This document shows, one piece after another, positions 42,293 to 51,261 of a DNA stretch of 64,000 bases. Within the stretch, counting starts at the first letter, position 1; every line of letters starts with the position of its first letter. The DNA lies in the NCBI RefSeq assembly GCF_030283145.1, contig NZ_JASNWE010000002.1, positions 1-64,000 on the forward strand, read 5' to 3'. The position numbers and the translations under genes are program-made. The DNA is from Actinomadura xylanilytica. GTDB lineage: Bacteria > Actinomycetota > Actinomycetes > Streptosporangiales > Streptosporangiaceae. The notes under the pieces were generated by a model. It saw nothing but the letters and a program-made list of their open reading frames with translations, made no database searches and had not been told where the DNA came from.

Positions 42293-43114
42293 ATGCCCAG
42301 ACGCAGGGACGTGAAGCCCGATTCCCTTCGGAGCCACTTCGGAGCCAAGCTCCGCCGTCGCAGGGAGGCTCTCGACTTCACCCTTGAACGCCTCGGTGAC
42401 GAGATGGGCTACACGCCCCAGTGGATTCACAAGATGGAGACCACGGACAAGGCCGTCCCACAGAAGTTCGCTGAGGACGCCGCGACCTATTTCGATGACC
42501 CCGAGTTCGTCGAGATCCGTGACGTGATCCAACGCGCCGGACGCCGCGCGTACCTGCCGCCCGGCTTCCCCCAGTTCATCGAACTGGAGGACGAAGCGAC
42601 GTCCGTCAGGGCCTACGTCGTGCAGGTCATACCTGGACTCCTCCAAGCGGAGAGCTACGCCCGTGCCGTGATGAGCGCCGGGCAGACGCCGGAGGCGCTG
42701 GACGAGATCGTCGCGGCACGCATGGAGCGGAAACCCATCCTCACCAGGGTTCCGCTCACCCAGTTCCAGTTCGTGATCAACGAAGCCGCACTCCGCGTCC
42801 CCGTCGGGGGTGACGAGGTGATGCGTGAGCAGATCCAACGCCTGATCGACATGGCCGGACTGCCGAACGTTCAGATCCGGGTGCTTCCCTTCTCCTCGGT
42901 CACGTACGCGGCGCTGGACGGCCTGTTCACCATCCTCGGGTTCCAGGACGGGGCAGAGTCGGTCTACATTGAAGGACCTGAGCTGGCTCAGGTGATCGAG
43001 GATCCCGAAGTGATCGCGAGGTGCGTTGTACGGTTCGGGATCATCATGGGCGAAGCACTCCCGAGGGCCGCTTCACTCGATCTACTCGGGCAGTATCTGA
43101 AGGAGCACACGTGA
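42293..43114 (+). CDS. XRE-family regulator with DUF5753 domain
   Basis: The 273-residue protein has an N-terminal helix-turn-helix (FGAKLRRRREALDFTLERLGDEM, TPQWIHKMETTD) and a C-terminal DUF5753 domain (about 90-265: VVQVIPGLLQAESYARAVM, PNVQIRVLPFSS, GLFTILGFQDGAESVYIEG). This is the WhiJ/AbaA-orf-type regulator of actinobacteria, usually paired with a DUF397 protein, often in development or antibiotic control. ATG 42293 has GGAAGG upstream; ATG 42269 is an alternative. The next gene overlaps by four bases. Confidence 0.93.
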   Translation: MPRRRDVKPDSLRSHFGAKLRRRREALDFTLERLGDEMGYTPQWIHKMETTDKAVPQKFAEDAATYFDDPEFVEIRDVIQRAGRRAYLPPGFPQFIELEDEATSVRAYVVQVIPGLLQAESYARAVMSAGQTPEALDEIVAARMERKPILTRVPLTQFQFVINEAALRVPVGGDEVMREQIQRLIDMAGLPNVQIRVLPFSSVTYAALDGLFTILGFQDGAESVYIEGPELAQVIEDPEVIARCVVRFGIIMGEALPRAASLDLLGQYLKEHT

Positions 43115-43317
43115 TCAAGCCGGATCTCTCCACCGCGCACTGGCGCAAAAGCAGCCGCAGCGGTCAAGGCGGGCAGGACTGCGTAGAGGTCGCCGATCTC
43201 TCCTCCATCGTCGCGGTGCGCGACTCCAAGAACCCCGACGGTCCCAAGCTCGCGCTCGGCCGGGCGGCGTTCACGTCGCTCATCGCGACCATTCGCACCG
43301 GCGCACACGACCTCTGA
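43111..43317 (+). CDS. DUF397 protein
   Basis: This 68-residue protein is a complete DUF397 domain: WRKSSRSGQGGQDCVEVADL, VAVRDSKNPDGPKLAL and FTSLIATIRTG. Such proteins act as small partners, often antagonists, of the XRE-DUF5753 regulator beside them, in a toxin-antitoxin-like manner proposed for some pairs. GTG 43111 overlaps the regulator stop (GTGA). Confidence 0.95.
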   Translation: MIKPDLSTAHWRKSSRSGQGGQDCVEVADLSSIVAVRDSKNPDGPKLALGRAAFTSLIATIRTGAHDL

Positions 43318-43332
43318 ACTCCCGGCACCGAA

Positions 43333-43374
43333 GTCCCCCGGTCCTCGCTCGGCTCGTCGGCGGGTCCGGGGGAC
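43333..43374 (+). terminator. Likely terminator after the XRE-DUF397 pair
   Basis: Nine-base perfect arms GTCCCCCGG / CCGGGGGAC enclose a 24-base loop, 16 bases past the DUF397 stop. No T run follows; confidence is moderate. Confidence 0.5.
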
Positions 43375-43420
43375 GGGCGGTTGTGCGACTCGCGTGTATC
43401 CGACCGGATATGTTCGCTCG

Positions 43421-44320
43421 GTGAGCGCTGACACCCGGACCGTCTCCGTCGTTTTCGACATGGAGACCCGCGACCCCGATGACGCACTGACCTTGTGCCT
43501 GCTCGCCACCCACCCCCAGGTCCGGCTCGCGGCCGTTACCGTGAACCCCGGCACCGGCGCCCAGCTCGCCGTCGTACGCGAGGTGCTGCACCGGCTCGGC
43601 GTGAGTGTCCCGGTCGGTGCCCGCCACGTCCGCAGCCCCGCCGATGCGGTCTCGGCCTTCCATGACGAGTGGCTCGGCCGGCTCCCGCCCGCCGGTTCCG
43701 ACGGCGTCGCCCACGAGATCCTCGCCGCCGCCCTCACCGCCGACCCCGACACCGTCCTTCTCACCGGTGCGCCGCTGCACAACCTGCGCCATCTCCTGCG
43801 CCACCATCCCGGCCTGACGATCTCCCGCTGGGTCGCCCAGGGCGGTTTCGCCGGTGACAACCTCGTCCCGCCCGAGGGCCGCCTGCCGAAGTTCGCCGGC
43901 CGCACCGAGTGCGAGTCCTTCAACTTCGGCGGGGACAAGAAGGCCGCCCTCGCCGCGCTGGCCTCCGAACGCGTCGCCCACCGCGATCTCGTCTCCAAGA
44001 ACGTCACCCACGGCATCGTCTGGGACGCCGCCCTTCAGGCCCGCCTCCTCGCCGCCCCCGGCCTGTCCCCCGGCACCGTTCTCGCCCGCGAGGGCATGGC
44101 GCTCTACCTCTCTCACCGTCCTGAGGGCAAGCTCCTGCATGACCCCCTCGCCGCCTGCGCGGTCCTGGACCGCGACGCCTTCACCTGGGCGCCGGTCGAG
44201 GTCACCTACGGTCGCGGCCAATGGGGTGCCCGGCCCGCCGCAGGCAGTGGCACGTTCATCTCGATCGCGGTCGACTGGCCGCGCGCGGCGGACGTGCTGT
44301 TCGGCACGGGCAGTAGCTGA
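43421..44320 (+). CDS. Nucleoside hydrolase-like protein
   Basis: The 299-residue protein resembles the inosine/uridine-preferring nucleoside hydrolase fold: VVFDMETRDPDDALTLCLLA at the start (a variant of DxDxGxDDA), VRLAAVTVNPG, PDTVLLTGAPLHNL, and HDPLAACAVLD with the conserved Asp. The first motif has ETRDPDD in place of DTDPGIDD, so some calcium ligands differ and the substrate may not be a nucleoside. GTG 43421 is taken; GTG 43394 is in frame. No ribosome binding site is seen. Confidence 0.8.
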   Translation: MSADTRTVSVVFDMETRDPDDALTLCLLATHPQVRLAAVTVNPGTGAQLAVVREVLHRLGVSVPVGARHVRSPADAVSAFHDEWLGRLPPAGSDGVAHEILAAALTADPDTVLLTGAPLHNLRHLLRHHPGLTISRWVAQGGFAGDNLVPPEGRLPKFAGRTECESFNFGGDKKAALAALASERVAHRDLVSKNVTHGIVWDAALQARLLAAPGLSPGTVLAREGMALYLSHRPEGKLLHDPLAACAVLDRDAFTWAPVEVTYGRGQWGARPAAGSGTFISIAVDWPRAADVLFGTGSS

Positions 44321-44395
44321 TCGAGCCGCTTCGGCGACACCACTCCGTCCGGCCCGCTGCTGCATGTGTGTTGCAACAGCGCTAGCGTTGCGGAC

Positions 44396-44872
44396 ATGCA
44401 GGGGGATTCGGCCACCGCGCGGCGCGTCGTCGTGGAGATCTATGTGCTGCGCGCCGTGGCGGACGGGCGGCTGGCGTACCGGCGGCTGACGGGGGCGCTC
44501 GGCAGGGCCGAGGATCCCGACTCCGCGGCGCGGCGGCTGGCGGGCGTCGGGGAGACGGTTCCGCTGGTGCACTCGACGAGCTGGCGGTGCGCGGCGGACG
44601 GCGGGGTGGTGCTGACGTACGCGGTGGCGCCCGACCCTGAGCCGGCGCGGCCCGCGACGCCGCTCGGGCCGTCCGCCCAGGTCGCGCGGGGGGAGCGGGC
44701 CGACCGTCCGGCGCCGGACGCGGTCGGGCCCGACCAGGTCGCCGCGCACGCCGCCAGGCACCTGGCGTTCCTGGCCGAGCACGACGACGTGGCGCGGGCG
44801 GCGCTGACCGGCGACCCGCTCCTCGCCGAGGCGGTGGCGCGGCACGCGCCGGGGATGGCCGGACGCCTCTGA
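44396..44872 (+). CDS. Conserved hypothetical protein, possibly leaderless
   Basis: This 158-residue protein shows VVVEIYVLRAVADGRLAYRR, GRAEDPDSAARRLAGVGE, PLVHSTSWRCAADGGVVLTY and a Pro/Ala-rich middle before a helical end, HAARHLAFLAEHDDVARAAL. The family is not recognised, though similar short proteins are found in actinobacteria. TAGCGT lies seven bases before ATG 44396, fitting a leaderless start. It is 24 bases upstream of the S51-like gene and may form a unit with it. Confidence 0.7.
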   Translation: MQGDSATARRVVVEIYVLRAVADGRLAYRRLTGALGRAEDPDSAARRLAGVGETVPLVHSTSWRCAADGGVVLTYAVAPDPEPARPATPLGPSAQVARGERADRPAPDAVGPDQVAAHAARHLAFLAEHDDVARAALTGDPLLAEAVARHAPGMAGRL

Positions 44873-44895
44873 GGGGTGGCCGGACGGCGCTCCGG

Positions 44896-46113
44896 ATGAT
44901 GTCGTGGGGTATGCCGCGGCAGCTGATGGTGATCATGGGGTCCGGCGAGACGAGCCCGACCATGGTGAGCGTGCACAAGGACGTCGCCCGGCGGGCGGGT
45001 CCGGCGCGGGCCGTCCTGCTCGACACCCCGTACGGCTTCCAGGAGAACGCCGCCGACATCTCGGCGCGGGCGTGCGACTACTTCGCGCGGAGCGTGGGCC
45101 TGCGGGTCCGGGTCGCGCCGGACCTGGACGGGGACCGGGGGGCGGCGGTGCTGCGGCGGGCCGAGTGGATCTTCTCGGGGCCGGGCAGCCCCACGTACGC
45201 GCTGGACCGCTGGCGGGGAACGGCACGGACCGCGCTGCACGATCACGCGCGGGCCGGGAGCGCGGCACTGGTGTTCGCCTCGGCCGCGGCCTGCACGCTC
45301 GGCCGGTTCTGCGTGCCGGTGTACGAGATCTACAAGGTGGGCGCGGCACCGCGCTGGGCCCCCGGCCTGGACCTGATGAGCGTGTACGGGCTGGACGTGG
45401 CGGTGATCCCGCACTACGACAACGCCGAGGGCGGCACCCACGACACGCGCTACTCCTACCTGGGCGAGCGCCGCCTGGCGGCGATGGAGCGGGAGCTGCC
45501 GGACGGCGTGGCGGTGCTCGGGATCGACGAGCACACCGCGATCGTCATCGACGGTGGCCGGGTGGAGATCCGGGGACGCGGGACGGTGACCGTGCGGCGG
45601 CGGGGCGAGAGCATCGTCCTGCCCACGGGCGACACCCTGGGCCTGGACGAGTTGCGCGCGCTGGCGAAGGGCGGCGCCGCCGCGCGGCCCCGGCCGCGTC
45701 CGGCGAGCCCGGCGGCCGAGGAGGTGAGCCTCCGCGATCTCGTCCTGGACGCCCGGCACCGCTTCGACGAGGCGGCCGGGCCGGACGAGGCGGCGGCGCG
45801 GGCCGAGGCCGTCCTTCGGATCGAGGCGGCGGTGACCGAGTGGGCGGCCGACACCGAGGAGGACGAGGGCACCGAGTGGGCCCGCACGATCATGCGCGGC
45901 CTGATCGTGCGGCTCGGTACGGCCGCGGACCGGCCCGGCAGGCTGGCCGGGGCCGTCCCGGCGCTGATCGAGGTGCGGGACGAGCTGCGCCGCGCGGGCC
46001 TCTACCCGCTGGCCGACCGGCTGCGGACGGCCCTCGCCGAGGGCGGGGTGGAACTGCGGGACACCCCCGGCGGGACCGTCTGGGACACCGGCGGGTCAAC
46101 GCCGGGCGGGTAG
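44896..46113 (+). CDS. Peptidase S51-like protein fused to a CysRS-like C-terminal domain
   Basis: The 405-residue protein has an N-terminal class I glutamine amidotransferase-like/S51 fold (about 6-245): VIMGSGETSPTM, a nucleophile region FASAAACTLG, and VAVIPHYDNAEGGTHDTRY. The C-terminal part (about 275-400) is helical and ends in YPLADRLRTALAEGGVELRD then TPGGTVWD, close to the end of cysteinyl-tRNA synthetase (cysS at 47188 ends [20 protein letters not shown]). A link to peptide hydrolysis, to CysRS or to cyclic dipeptides is open. The start could be ATG 44896 or 44911. Confidence 0.82.
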   Translation: MMSWGMPRQLMVIMGSGETSPTMVSVHKDVARRAGPARAVLLDTPYGFQENAADISARACDYFARSVGLRVRVAPDLDGDRGAAVLRRAEWIFSGPGSPTYALDRWRGTARTALHDHARAGSAALVFASAAACTLGRFCVPVYEIYKVGAAPRWAPGLDLMSVYGLDVAVIPHYDNAEGGTHDTRYSYLGERRLAAMERELPDGVAVLGIDEHTAIVIDGGRVEIRGRGTVTVRRRGESIVLPTGDTLGLDELRALAKGGAAARPRPRPASPAAEEVSLRDLVLDARHRFDEAAGPDEAAARAEAVLRIEAAVTEWAADTEEDEGTEWARTIMRGLIVRLGTAADRPGRLAGAVPALIEVRDELRRAGLYPLADRLRTALAEGGVELRDTPGGTVWDTGGSTPGG

Positions 46114-46116
46114 GCG

Positions 46117-47037
46117 TCAGCCGCGCAGGCGGGCGACCTCGTACAGCGAGATGCCGGCGGCGACGCCGGCGTTGAGGGACTCGGCGGCGCCCGGCATCGG
46201 GATGGTGACCAGCAGGTCGCAGGTGTCGGCGACCAGCCGGCCCAGGCCCTTGCCCTCGGACCCGACGACCAGCACGAACGGCCCCGCGGCGACCTCGATG
46301 TCGGCGACCGCGACGCCGCCGCCCGAGTCGAGCCCGGCCACGAAGCATCCGGCCTTCTGGTACGCCTTGAGCTGCCGGGCGAGGTTGGTGGCCTGCGCGA
46401 CCGGCACGGTGGCCAGGGTTCCGGCCGAGCTCTTCCACGCGCCCGCGGTCACCCCGGCGGCGCGCCGCTCGGGCACGACCACCCCGGTGGCGCCGAACGC
46501 GGCGGCCGATCGGACGATCGCGCCGAGGTTGCGCGGGTCGGTGATCCCGTCGACCGCGACGATCAGCGGGGCCCTGCCCTTGACCAGGTCGTCGGGGTGG
46601 GCGTAGCGGTACGGCCGGACCTGGAGCGCGATGCCCTGGTGGACGCTGCCGTCGGTGAGCCGGTCGAGCTCGCTCTTGCCGGTCTCCATCAGCGGGATCC
46701 TGCGGTCGGCGGCGAGCTGGATCGACTCGCGGACCCGCTCGTCGCCGCTGGTCATCACGTACAGCGCGGTGCCGGGGACGCCGGCGCGCAGCGCCTCGAC
46801 CACCGCGTTGCGGCCGGTGATCAGCTCCGGGGCCTCGCCGTTGGCGCGGCGGGCTCCGGCGGGACGGCCGGTCGCGCCGGGACGGGCGGCGCCCGCGCCC
46901 TCCGGCCGCGCGCCCGGACCGACGGTCGGGGTGCCGGTCCGGCGGGAGTTCTTCACCGCGCGGGCCTTCTGCCGCTTGCCGTGCCAGTGCCGGTCCTCGG
47001 CCTTGGGCGTCGGCCCCTTGCCCTTGTTCTTGGCCAT
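46117..47037 (-). CDS. rlmB: 23S rRNA 2'-O-methyltransferase (RlmB/TrmH family)
   Basis: The 306-residue SpoU-family enzyme methylates the ribose of a guanosine in 23S rRNA with SAM. It has an N-terminal basic tail (MAKNKGKGPTPKAEDRHWHG), a substrate-binding domain (ITGRNAVVEALRAGV), and the knotted SPOUT domain with motif 1 VAVDGITDPRNLGAIVRSA, motif 2 FVLVVGSEGKGLGRL and motif 3 IPMPGAAESLNAGVAAGI. ATG 47037 has GAGGGGC upstream. It lies downstream of cysS on the same strand, the usual order in actinobacteria. Confidence 0.95.
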   Translation of the reverse strand: MAKNKGKGPTPKAEDRHWHGKRQKARAVKNSRRTGTPTVGPGARPEGAGAARPGATGRPAGARRANGEAPELITGRNAVVEALRAGVPGTALYVMTSGDERVRESIQLAADRRIPLMETGKSELDRLTDGSVHQGIALQVRPYRYAHPDDLVKGRAPLIVAVDGITDPRNLGAIVRSAAAFGATGVVVPERRAAGVTAGAWKSSAGTLATVPVAQATNLARQLKAYQKAGCFVAGLDSGGGVAVADIEVAAGPFVLVVGSEGKGLGRLVADTCDLLVTIPMPGAAESLNAGVAAGISLYEVARLRG

Positions 47038-47187
47038 GATCGGTATTGCCCCTCGCGACGTTTGCGGCTCGCTCGCCCGCATGGCTGCCGGGGCGGCTCG
47101 GCTCGACCCGGGCGGCACCTCGGCGAACGCCCCGGAACACTTGATTTTATGCGCCTCCCGGACCGGAACGCGCCCGCCGGCCGCCGG

Positions 47188-48585
47188 TCAGGGGCGCTTG
47201 AGCTCCCAGCGCGGACCGTTCGGGGTGTCCTCCACGACGATCCCGGCCTCGGTGAGCCGGTCGCGGATCGCGTCGGCGGCGTCGTAGTCCTTGCGGGCCC
47301 GGGCCGCCTGCCGCTGCTCCAGCGCCACCCCGAGCAGGGCGTCGACCACCGGGCTCAGGTCGTCGCCGCCGGAACCGGCCCACTGCGCGGCGAACGGGTC
47401 GAGCCCGAGCACGTCGGTCATCGCCCGCACCGCGGCCAGGTGCTCGCGCACGGCGGCCTCGTCGCCGGTGGCCAGCGCGCTGTTGCCCGCGCGGACGGTC
47501 TCGTGCACGATCGCGAGCGCGTGCGGCACCCCGAGATCGTCGTCGAGCGCGGACCCGAACGCGGCGGGCGGCTCGGCGGCGGGCTCGCCGGCGCCGACGA
47601 GCTCGGCCGCCCGGTGCGCGAACCCCTCGATGCGCTGGTAGGCCGACACGGCCTCGGCCAGCGCGTCATCGGTGTAGTCCATCAGCGACCGGTAGTGCGC
47701 CGAGGCCAGGTAGTAGCGGATCTCGGCGGGACGGGCCCTGCCGAGCAGGTCGGGCAGCAGCACCACGTTGCCGACGGATTTGCTCATCTTCTCGCCGTCG
47801 ACCGTGAGCAGCCCGTTGTGCAGCCAGTAGCGGGCGAACCCGTCACCGGCGGCGCGCGACTGGGCGATCTCGTTCTCGTGGTGCGGGAAGATCAGGTCGA
47901 CGCCGCCGCCGTGGATGTCGAACACCGGCCCGAGGTACCGGGTCGCCATCGCCGAGCACTCCAGGTGCCAGCCGGGCCGGCCGTCGCCCCACGGCGTCTC
48001 CCAGTACGGCTCGCCCGGTTTGGCGCCCTTCCACAGCGCGAAGTCGCGCGGGTCGCGCTTGCAGTCCTCGTTGGGGGTGTCCTGCTCGGAGCGCATGTTG
48101 TCGAGCTTCTGGTTGGACAGCGAGCCGTAGTGCTCGGCCCAGGACCGCACGTCGAAGTAGACGTCGCCGCCGGACGCGTAGGCGTGCCCCTTCTCGATCA
48201 GCCGCCGGATCAGCACGATCATCTCGGGCACGTGCCCGGTGGCGCGCGGCTCGATCGTGGGCGGCAGGCAGCCGAGCAGGTCGTAGCCCTGGGTGAAGAC
48301 CCGCTGGTTGCTCTCGGCCACCGCGAACCACGGGACGCCCCCGGCCGCCGCCACCGCGATGATCTTGTCGTCGACGTCGGTGATGTTGCGCGCGAACGTG
48401 ACCTCGTAGCCGCTGCGCCGCAGCCAGCGCAGCAGCACGTCGTAGATGACGCCCGAGCGGAGGTGCCCGATGTGCGGCGCGGCCTGCGGCGTGGCCCCGC
48501 ACACGTACATCCCCACGCGGCCCTCTTCAAGGGGCTCGAACGTACGGACGGCGCGGGTGCTGGTGTCGTAAAAGCGCAGGCTCAC
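47188..48585 (-). CDS. cysS: Cysteinyl-tRNA synthetase
   Basis: The 465-residue class I synthetase charges tRNA-Cys. The HIGH motif is PHIGHLRS; the zinc site includes [15 protein letters not shown] and [16 protein letters not shown] is in [10 protein letters not shown]. The C-terminal DALR and anticodon-binding region ends in [20 protein letters not shown]. Full length and C-terminus show it is CysRS, not the paralogue MshC. GTG 48585 overlaps the stop of the FUSC gene (GTGA), placing it third in a K+ channel-FUSC-cysS chain. Confidence 0.97.
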   Translation of the reverse strand: MSLRFYDTSTRAVRTFEPLEEGRVGMYVCGATPQAAPHIGHLRSGVIYDVLLRWLRRSGYEVTFARNITDVDDKIIAVAAAGGVPWFAVAESNQRVFTQGYDLLGCLPPTIEPRATGHVPEMIVLIRRLIEKGHAYASGGDVYFDVRSWAEHYGSLSNQKLDNMRSEQDTPNEDCKRDPRDFALWKGAKPGEPYWETPWGDGRPGWHLECSAMATRYLGPVFDIHGGGVDLIFPHHENEIAQSRAAGDGFARYWLHNGLLTVDGEKMSKSVGNVVLLPDLLGRARPAEIRYYLASAHYRSLMDYTDDALAEAVSAYQRIEGFAHRAAELVGAGEPAAEPPAAFGSALDDDLGVPHALAIVHETVRAGNSALATGDEAAVREHLAAVRAMTDVLGLDPFAAQWAGSGGDDLSPVVDALLGVALEQRQAARARKDYDAADAIRDRLTEAGIVVEDTPNGPRWELKRP

Positions 48586-50558
48586 CGGCCCAGGCTATTG
48601 GATCGCCGTGCACCCGCGCGGCTCTCCGGCCCCATCAGGACACCGATCGCGCTGCGGAGCCGGCCGACCTCGAATTCGAGCGCCCCATCCCCGCCCGGCC
48701 GCACGGTCCCGTCCGTCTGGGGCGGCCCCGCGCCGTCCCCGCCCGGCCGCACGGTGCCACGCCCCGCGCCGTCGCCGGCCTGCCGCACGGTGGCGGGCGG
48801 ACGCGCGCTGAGGCCGTCGGCCAGGTCGTCGGCCTCGCGGCCCAGCCACCGCAGCGACGCGTCCGGCCGCACGGTCCCGGTGACCAGTTCGGAGAGGCGG
48901 CCGGTCGCGCTCCCGATCGTCCAGACGAGCGGCATGGACGAGGCGGCGCCGGGTTCGGCCGTCCGGTCGGCGGCGGCGTCGCGGAGCGCCATCGCCCGCA
49001 CCGCGAGATCGGCGCGCCAGGCGCGCGGGTCCGGGGACCGCGCCGCCTCGGCGAGGCCGCGCAGCGACCGGACGGCCGCGCGGGTCCAGGGGTCCTCGCG
49101 CCGTCCGGGCCAGGTGAGCGCGATGATCACGGCGATCACGCAGCCGCCGAGGAGGTTGTCGACCAGCCGGTCGCCGAAGAACGTCCGGGACTCGCCCATC
49201 GCCGCGTACAGCAGCCCCACCGCGGTGGCCACGAACAGCGTCGTCCAGCCGTAGTTCACCACGCCGAGCAGCAGCGCGGGCAGCAGCAGCACCAGGCCCA
49301 GCACGCCCTGCACCCCTTGCAGGTCGGCCGTCCACGGGACCAGCACCCCGGCCAGGGCGACTCCGGCGAACGTCCCGGCCAGCCGGTGCCCGAGCCGGCC
49401 GCGGACCCGGCCGGGCGGCGTCTGGAGGATCATCACGGCGGCGAAGACGATCCAGTAGATCTGCCCGAGCCGCAGCAGCCCTCCGGCCAGCCCCGCCAGG
49501 AAGCAGGCCGCGCCCAGCACGACCGCCCGCCGCGCGACCGGATCGGCGAGGGTCAGCCCGCCGCGGAGCCGTTCCCGGCGGGACGGCAGGATCAGGCTCT
49601 GGTCCCGGGGCAGCTCCGCCCCCTGCCGATGCCGCACCACCTCGGCGGCGGCCAGCACGTCGTTGAGATCCCGCACCAGGGCGACGTGCGCCGGTCCGGC
49701 CCGCACCGGCGTCGCCAGCCGGCCGGGCAGCGGCCGGTCATCCGCGGGCCCCAGCCCGGACGCCAGGGCCGCGGCCTGCCGTGCGGCCTCGCCCAGGGCG
49801 GGCCGCTCGTCCGGACCCGCCGACCGGGCGGTCCGTCCGGCCTCCGACAGCGCCCTGGGCACCGACACCGCCAGCAGCAGCGCGGCCCGGCTCGCCTCGC
49901 CGTCGTCGTAGGGCAGCGCGGACGCCTTGACGCGCGACGCGAACGTCTGGAACTGGGCCAGTGCCGCCTCCACCTGCCCGTCGATCTCGGGCTCTCCCCG
50001 CGCCGCGTCCGCGAGCGCGCCGGCCAGGGTGCCCAGCGCCCGCGCCGCGCCGAGCGCCAGCGGCCTCCGCGGGTCCGGCGGCGCGATCGACGCGGTGGCC
50101 AGCAGGAGGACGGGAAGGGACAGCGCGATCGAGGCGCCCCGCGCCCAGGGCGACCCGCCGTCCAGCGGATGCGCCGCCGAATAGGCGTAGGCGGTCAGCA
50201 GCGGCAGTTGCAGCGTCGCGGCCTGACTTCCGAGCCGCGGGGCGAACCCCAGCACCAGCCCGCAGATCCCGAGCCCGGCGGCCAGCGGCCAGGTGGTGCC
50301 CGCCACCGCCGCGCCGGCCACGCTGAGCGCCGCCGCCAGCAGCGTCCCGGCCGTGATGATCCGCATCCGGGTGCCGAGCGGACCGGCCGGCTGGTAGAGC
50401 GCCAGGAAGATCGCCGGCAGCGCGGCGTAGCCCGCCGTGGCGCCGAGGCCGAGCAGCGCCAGCAGCGCCTGCGAGGTGATCAGCGCCACCAGCAGCCGCG
50501 CCCACGTCCGCACGATCGCCGGCGCGTACGGGCGGATCCGCTGCCGGACCGGCGTCAC
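48582..50558 (-). CDS. FUSC-family membrane transporter
   Basis: The 658-residue protein has two sets of membrane helices (about 15-165 and 335-480) separated by and followed by soluble helical parts, the plan of the FUSC/aromatic acid exporter (AaeB, YccS) family. Typical phrases are [20 protein letters not shown] and [19 protein letters not shown], which match the conserved FUSC-2 signature. A low-complexity stretch rich in RPGGDGA repeats lies near the C-terminus. Efflux of an organic acid is inferred from the family. It overlaps the channel gene upstream and cysS downstream by four bases each. Confidence 0.88.
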   Translation of the reverse strand: MTPVRQRIRPYAPAIVRTWARLLVALITSQALLALLGLGATAGYAALPAIFLALYQPAGPLGTRMRIITAGTLLAAALSVAGAAVAGTTWPLAAGLGICGLVLGFAPRLGSQAATLQLPLLTAYAYSAAHPLDGGSPWARGASIALSLPVLLLATASIAPPDPRRPLALGAARALGTLAGALADAARGEPEIDGQVEAALAQFQTFASRVKASALPYDDGEASRAALLLAVSVPRALSEAGRTARSAGPDERPALGEAARQAAALASGLGPADDRPLPGRLATPVRAGPAHVALVRDLNDVLAAAEVVRHRQGAELPRDQSLILPSRRERLRGGLTLADPVARRAVVLGAACFLAGLAGGLLRLGQIYWIVFAAVMILQTPPGRVRGRLGHRLAGTFAGVALAGVLVPWTADLQGVQGVLGLVLLLPALLLGVVNYGWTTLFVATAVGLLYAAMGESRTFFGDRLVDNLLGGCVIAVIIALTWPGRREDPWTRAAVRSLRGLAEAARSPDPRAWRADLAVRAMALRDAAADRTAEPGAASSMPLVWTIGSATGRLSELVTGTVRPDASLRWLGREADDLADGLSARPPATVRQAGDGAGRGTVRPGGDGAGPPQTDGTVRPGGDGALEFEVGRLRSAIGVLMGPESRAGARRSNSLGR

Positions 50559-51217
50559 CGCTGCCCCCCTGAGTCACCGGGGCGGCGGAACGCGCCGACG
50601 ATGATCGAGATGGCCGAGGTGACGATGACCAGGTCGAAGACGATCTGCACCATGGTGACCGCCCGCGCGATCTGCCCCCGCGCGGTGATGTCGCCGTAGC
50701 CGACCGTGCCCAGCGTGGTCACCGAGAAGTACAGGGCGTCCAGGCGCGTCCGGATCCCGTTGAACTCCTCGTCCAGCAAGTAGTACGCGGCGGCGAAGAA
50801 CGCCACGACGACGGTCACCAGGGTGAGGAGCAGCGCGACCTGCTCGGCCATGGACCGGTCCCGCTCAACGGCCCGGCGAACCTGCCGGGTGACCAGCAGA
50901 AGCATGATCACGAGCCCGAGGGCGAGCAGTGCCAGCCGGAGGACCGCGCGCTCGTCCGAGATCTCGCCCGCTCGCAGCGGGACGACGAAGTAGATCCCGA
51001 CGACCACCACGACCGAGCCCGCGGCGCGGAGCCACGCCAGCGCCCGCCCGTGCCCGCGAGCCGTATGTCCCCGTGCCGTATGTCCCCGTGCCGTGCGTTT
51101 CCGTGCCGTGCGTTTCCGCACTGGTGCCCGCGGCCGTCCGGCCCGGCCGCCGTCCCCCTGGTGCCCCGTGTCGTCCCCCGCCACCTCCGGATCATCCCCG
51201 GAAGCGGACGAACTCAC
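50555..51217 (-). CDS. Two-TM potassium channel
   Basis: The 220-residue protein has a basic disordered N-terminus with tandem RTARG/HTARG repeats, then hydrophobic segments at about 66-82, 95-110, 127-146, a pore loop with the filter TLGTVGYGDITARG, and a last helix VTMVQIVFDLVIVTSAISII. The GYGD filter selects K+. No RCK or cyclic-nucleotide domain follows, so gating is unknown. GTG 51217 is the start. It is first in a chain of overlapping genes with FUSC and cysS. Confidence 0.92.
   Translation of the reverse strand: MSSSASGDDPEVAGDDTGHQGDGGRAGRPRAPVRKRTARKRTARGHTARGHTARGHGRALAWLRAAGSVVVVVGIYFVVPLRAGEISDERAVLRLALLALGLVIMLLLVTRQVRRAVERDRSMAEQVALLLTLVTVVVAFFAAAYYLLDEEFNGIRTRLDALYFSVTTLGTVGYGDITARGQIARAVTMVQIVFDLVIVTSAISIIVGAFRRPGDSGGQR
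51061..51120. repeat. Four 15-bp tandem repeats in the K+ channel N-terminus
   Basis: Two copies of CCGTATGTCCCCGTG are followed by two copies of CCGTGCGTTTCCGTG-type units, in frame with the channel gene. They give the repeated residues ARGHT and ARKRT in the cytosolic tail. The array may vary in length between strains. Confidence 0.85.
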
Positions 51218-51261
51218 TCTTCGCGGTCACCCGGCTCCGCGGCGGACATCTCGGCCGGGAC

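Noticed and set aside
43421..44320. Call as a certain inosine-uridine nucleoside hydrolase
   Set aside because: The calcium-binding DxDxGxDD motif is altered, so only a like-family name is given.
47188..48585. mshC instead of cysS
   Set aside because: The protein has the full C-terminal anticodon-binding domain and CysRS start MSLRFYDT; MshC is shorter and lacks that end.
51061..51120. Possible CRISPR array
   Set aside because: Units of 15 bases are contiguous without spacers and are in frame with the channel gene.
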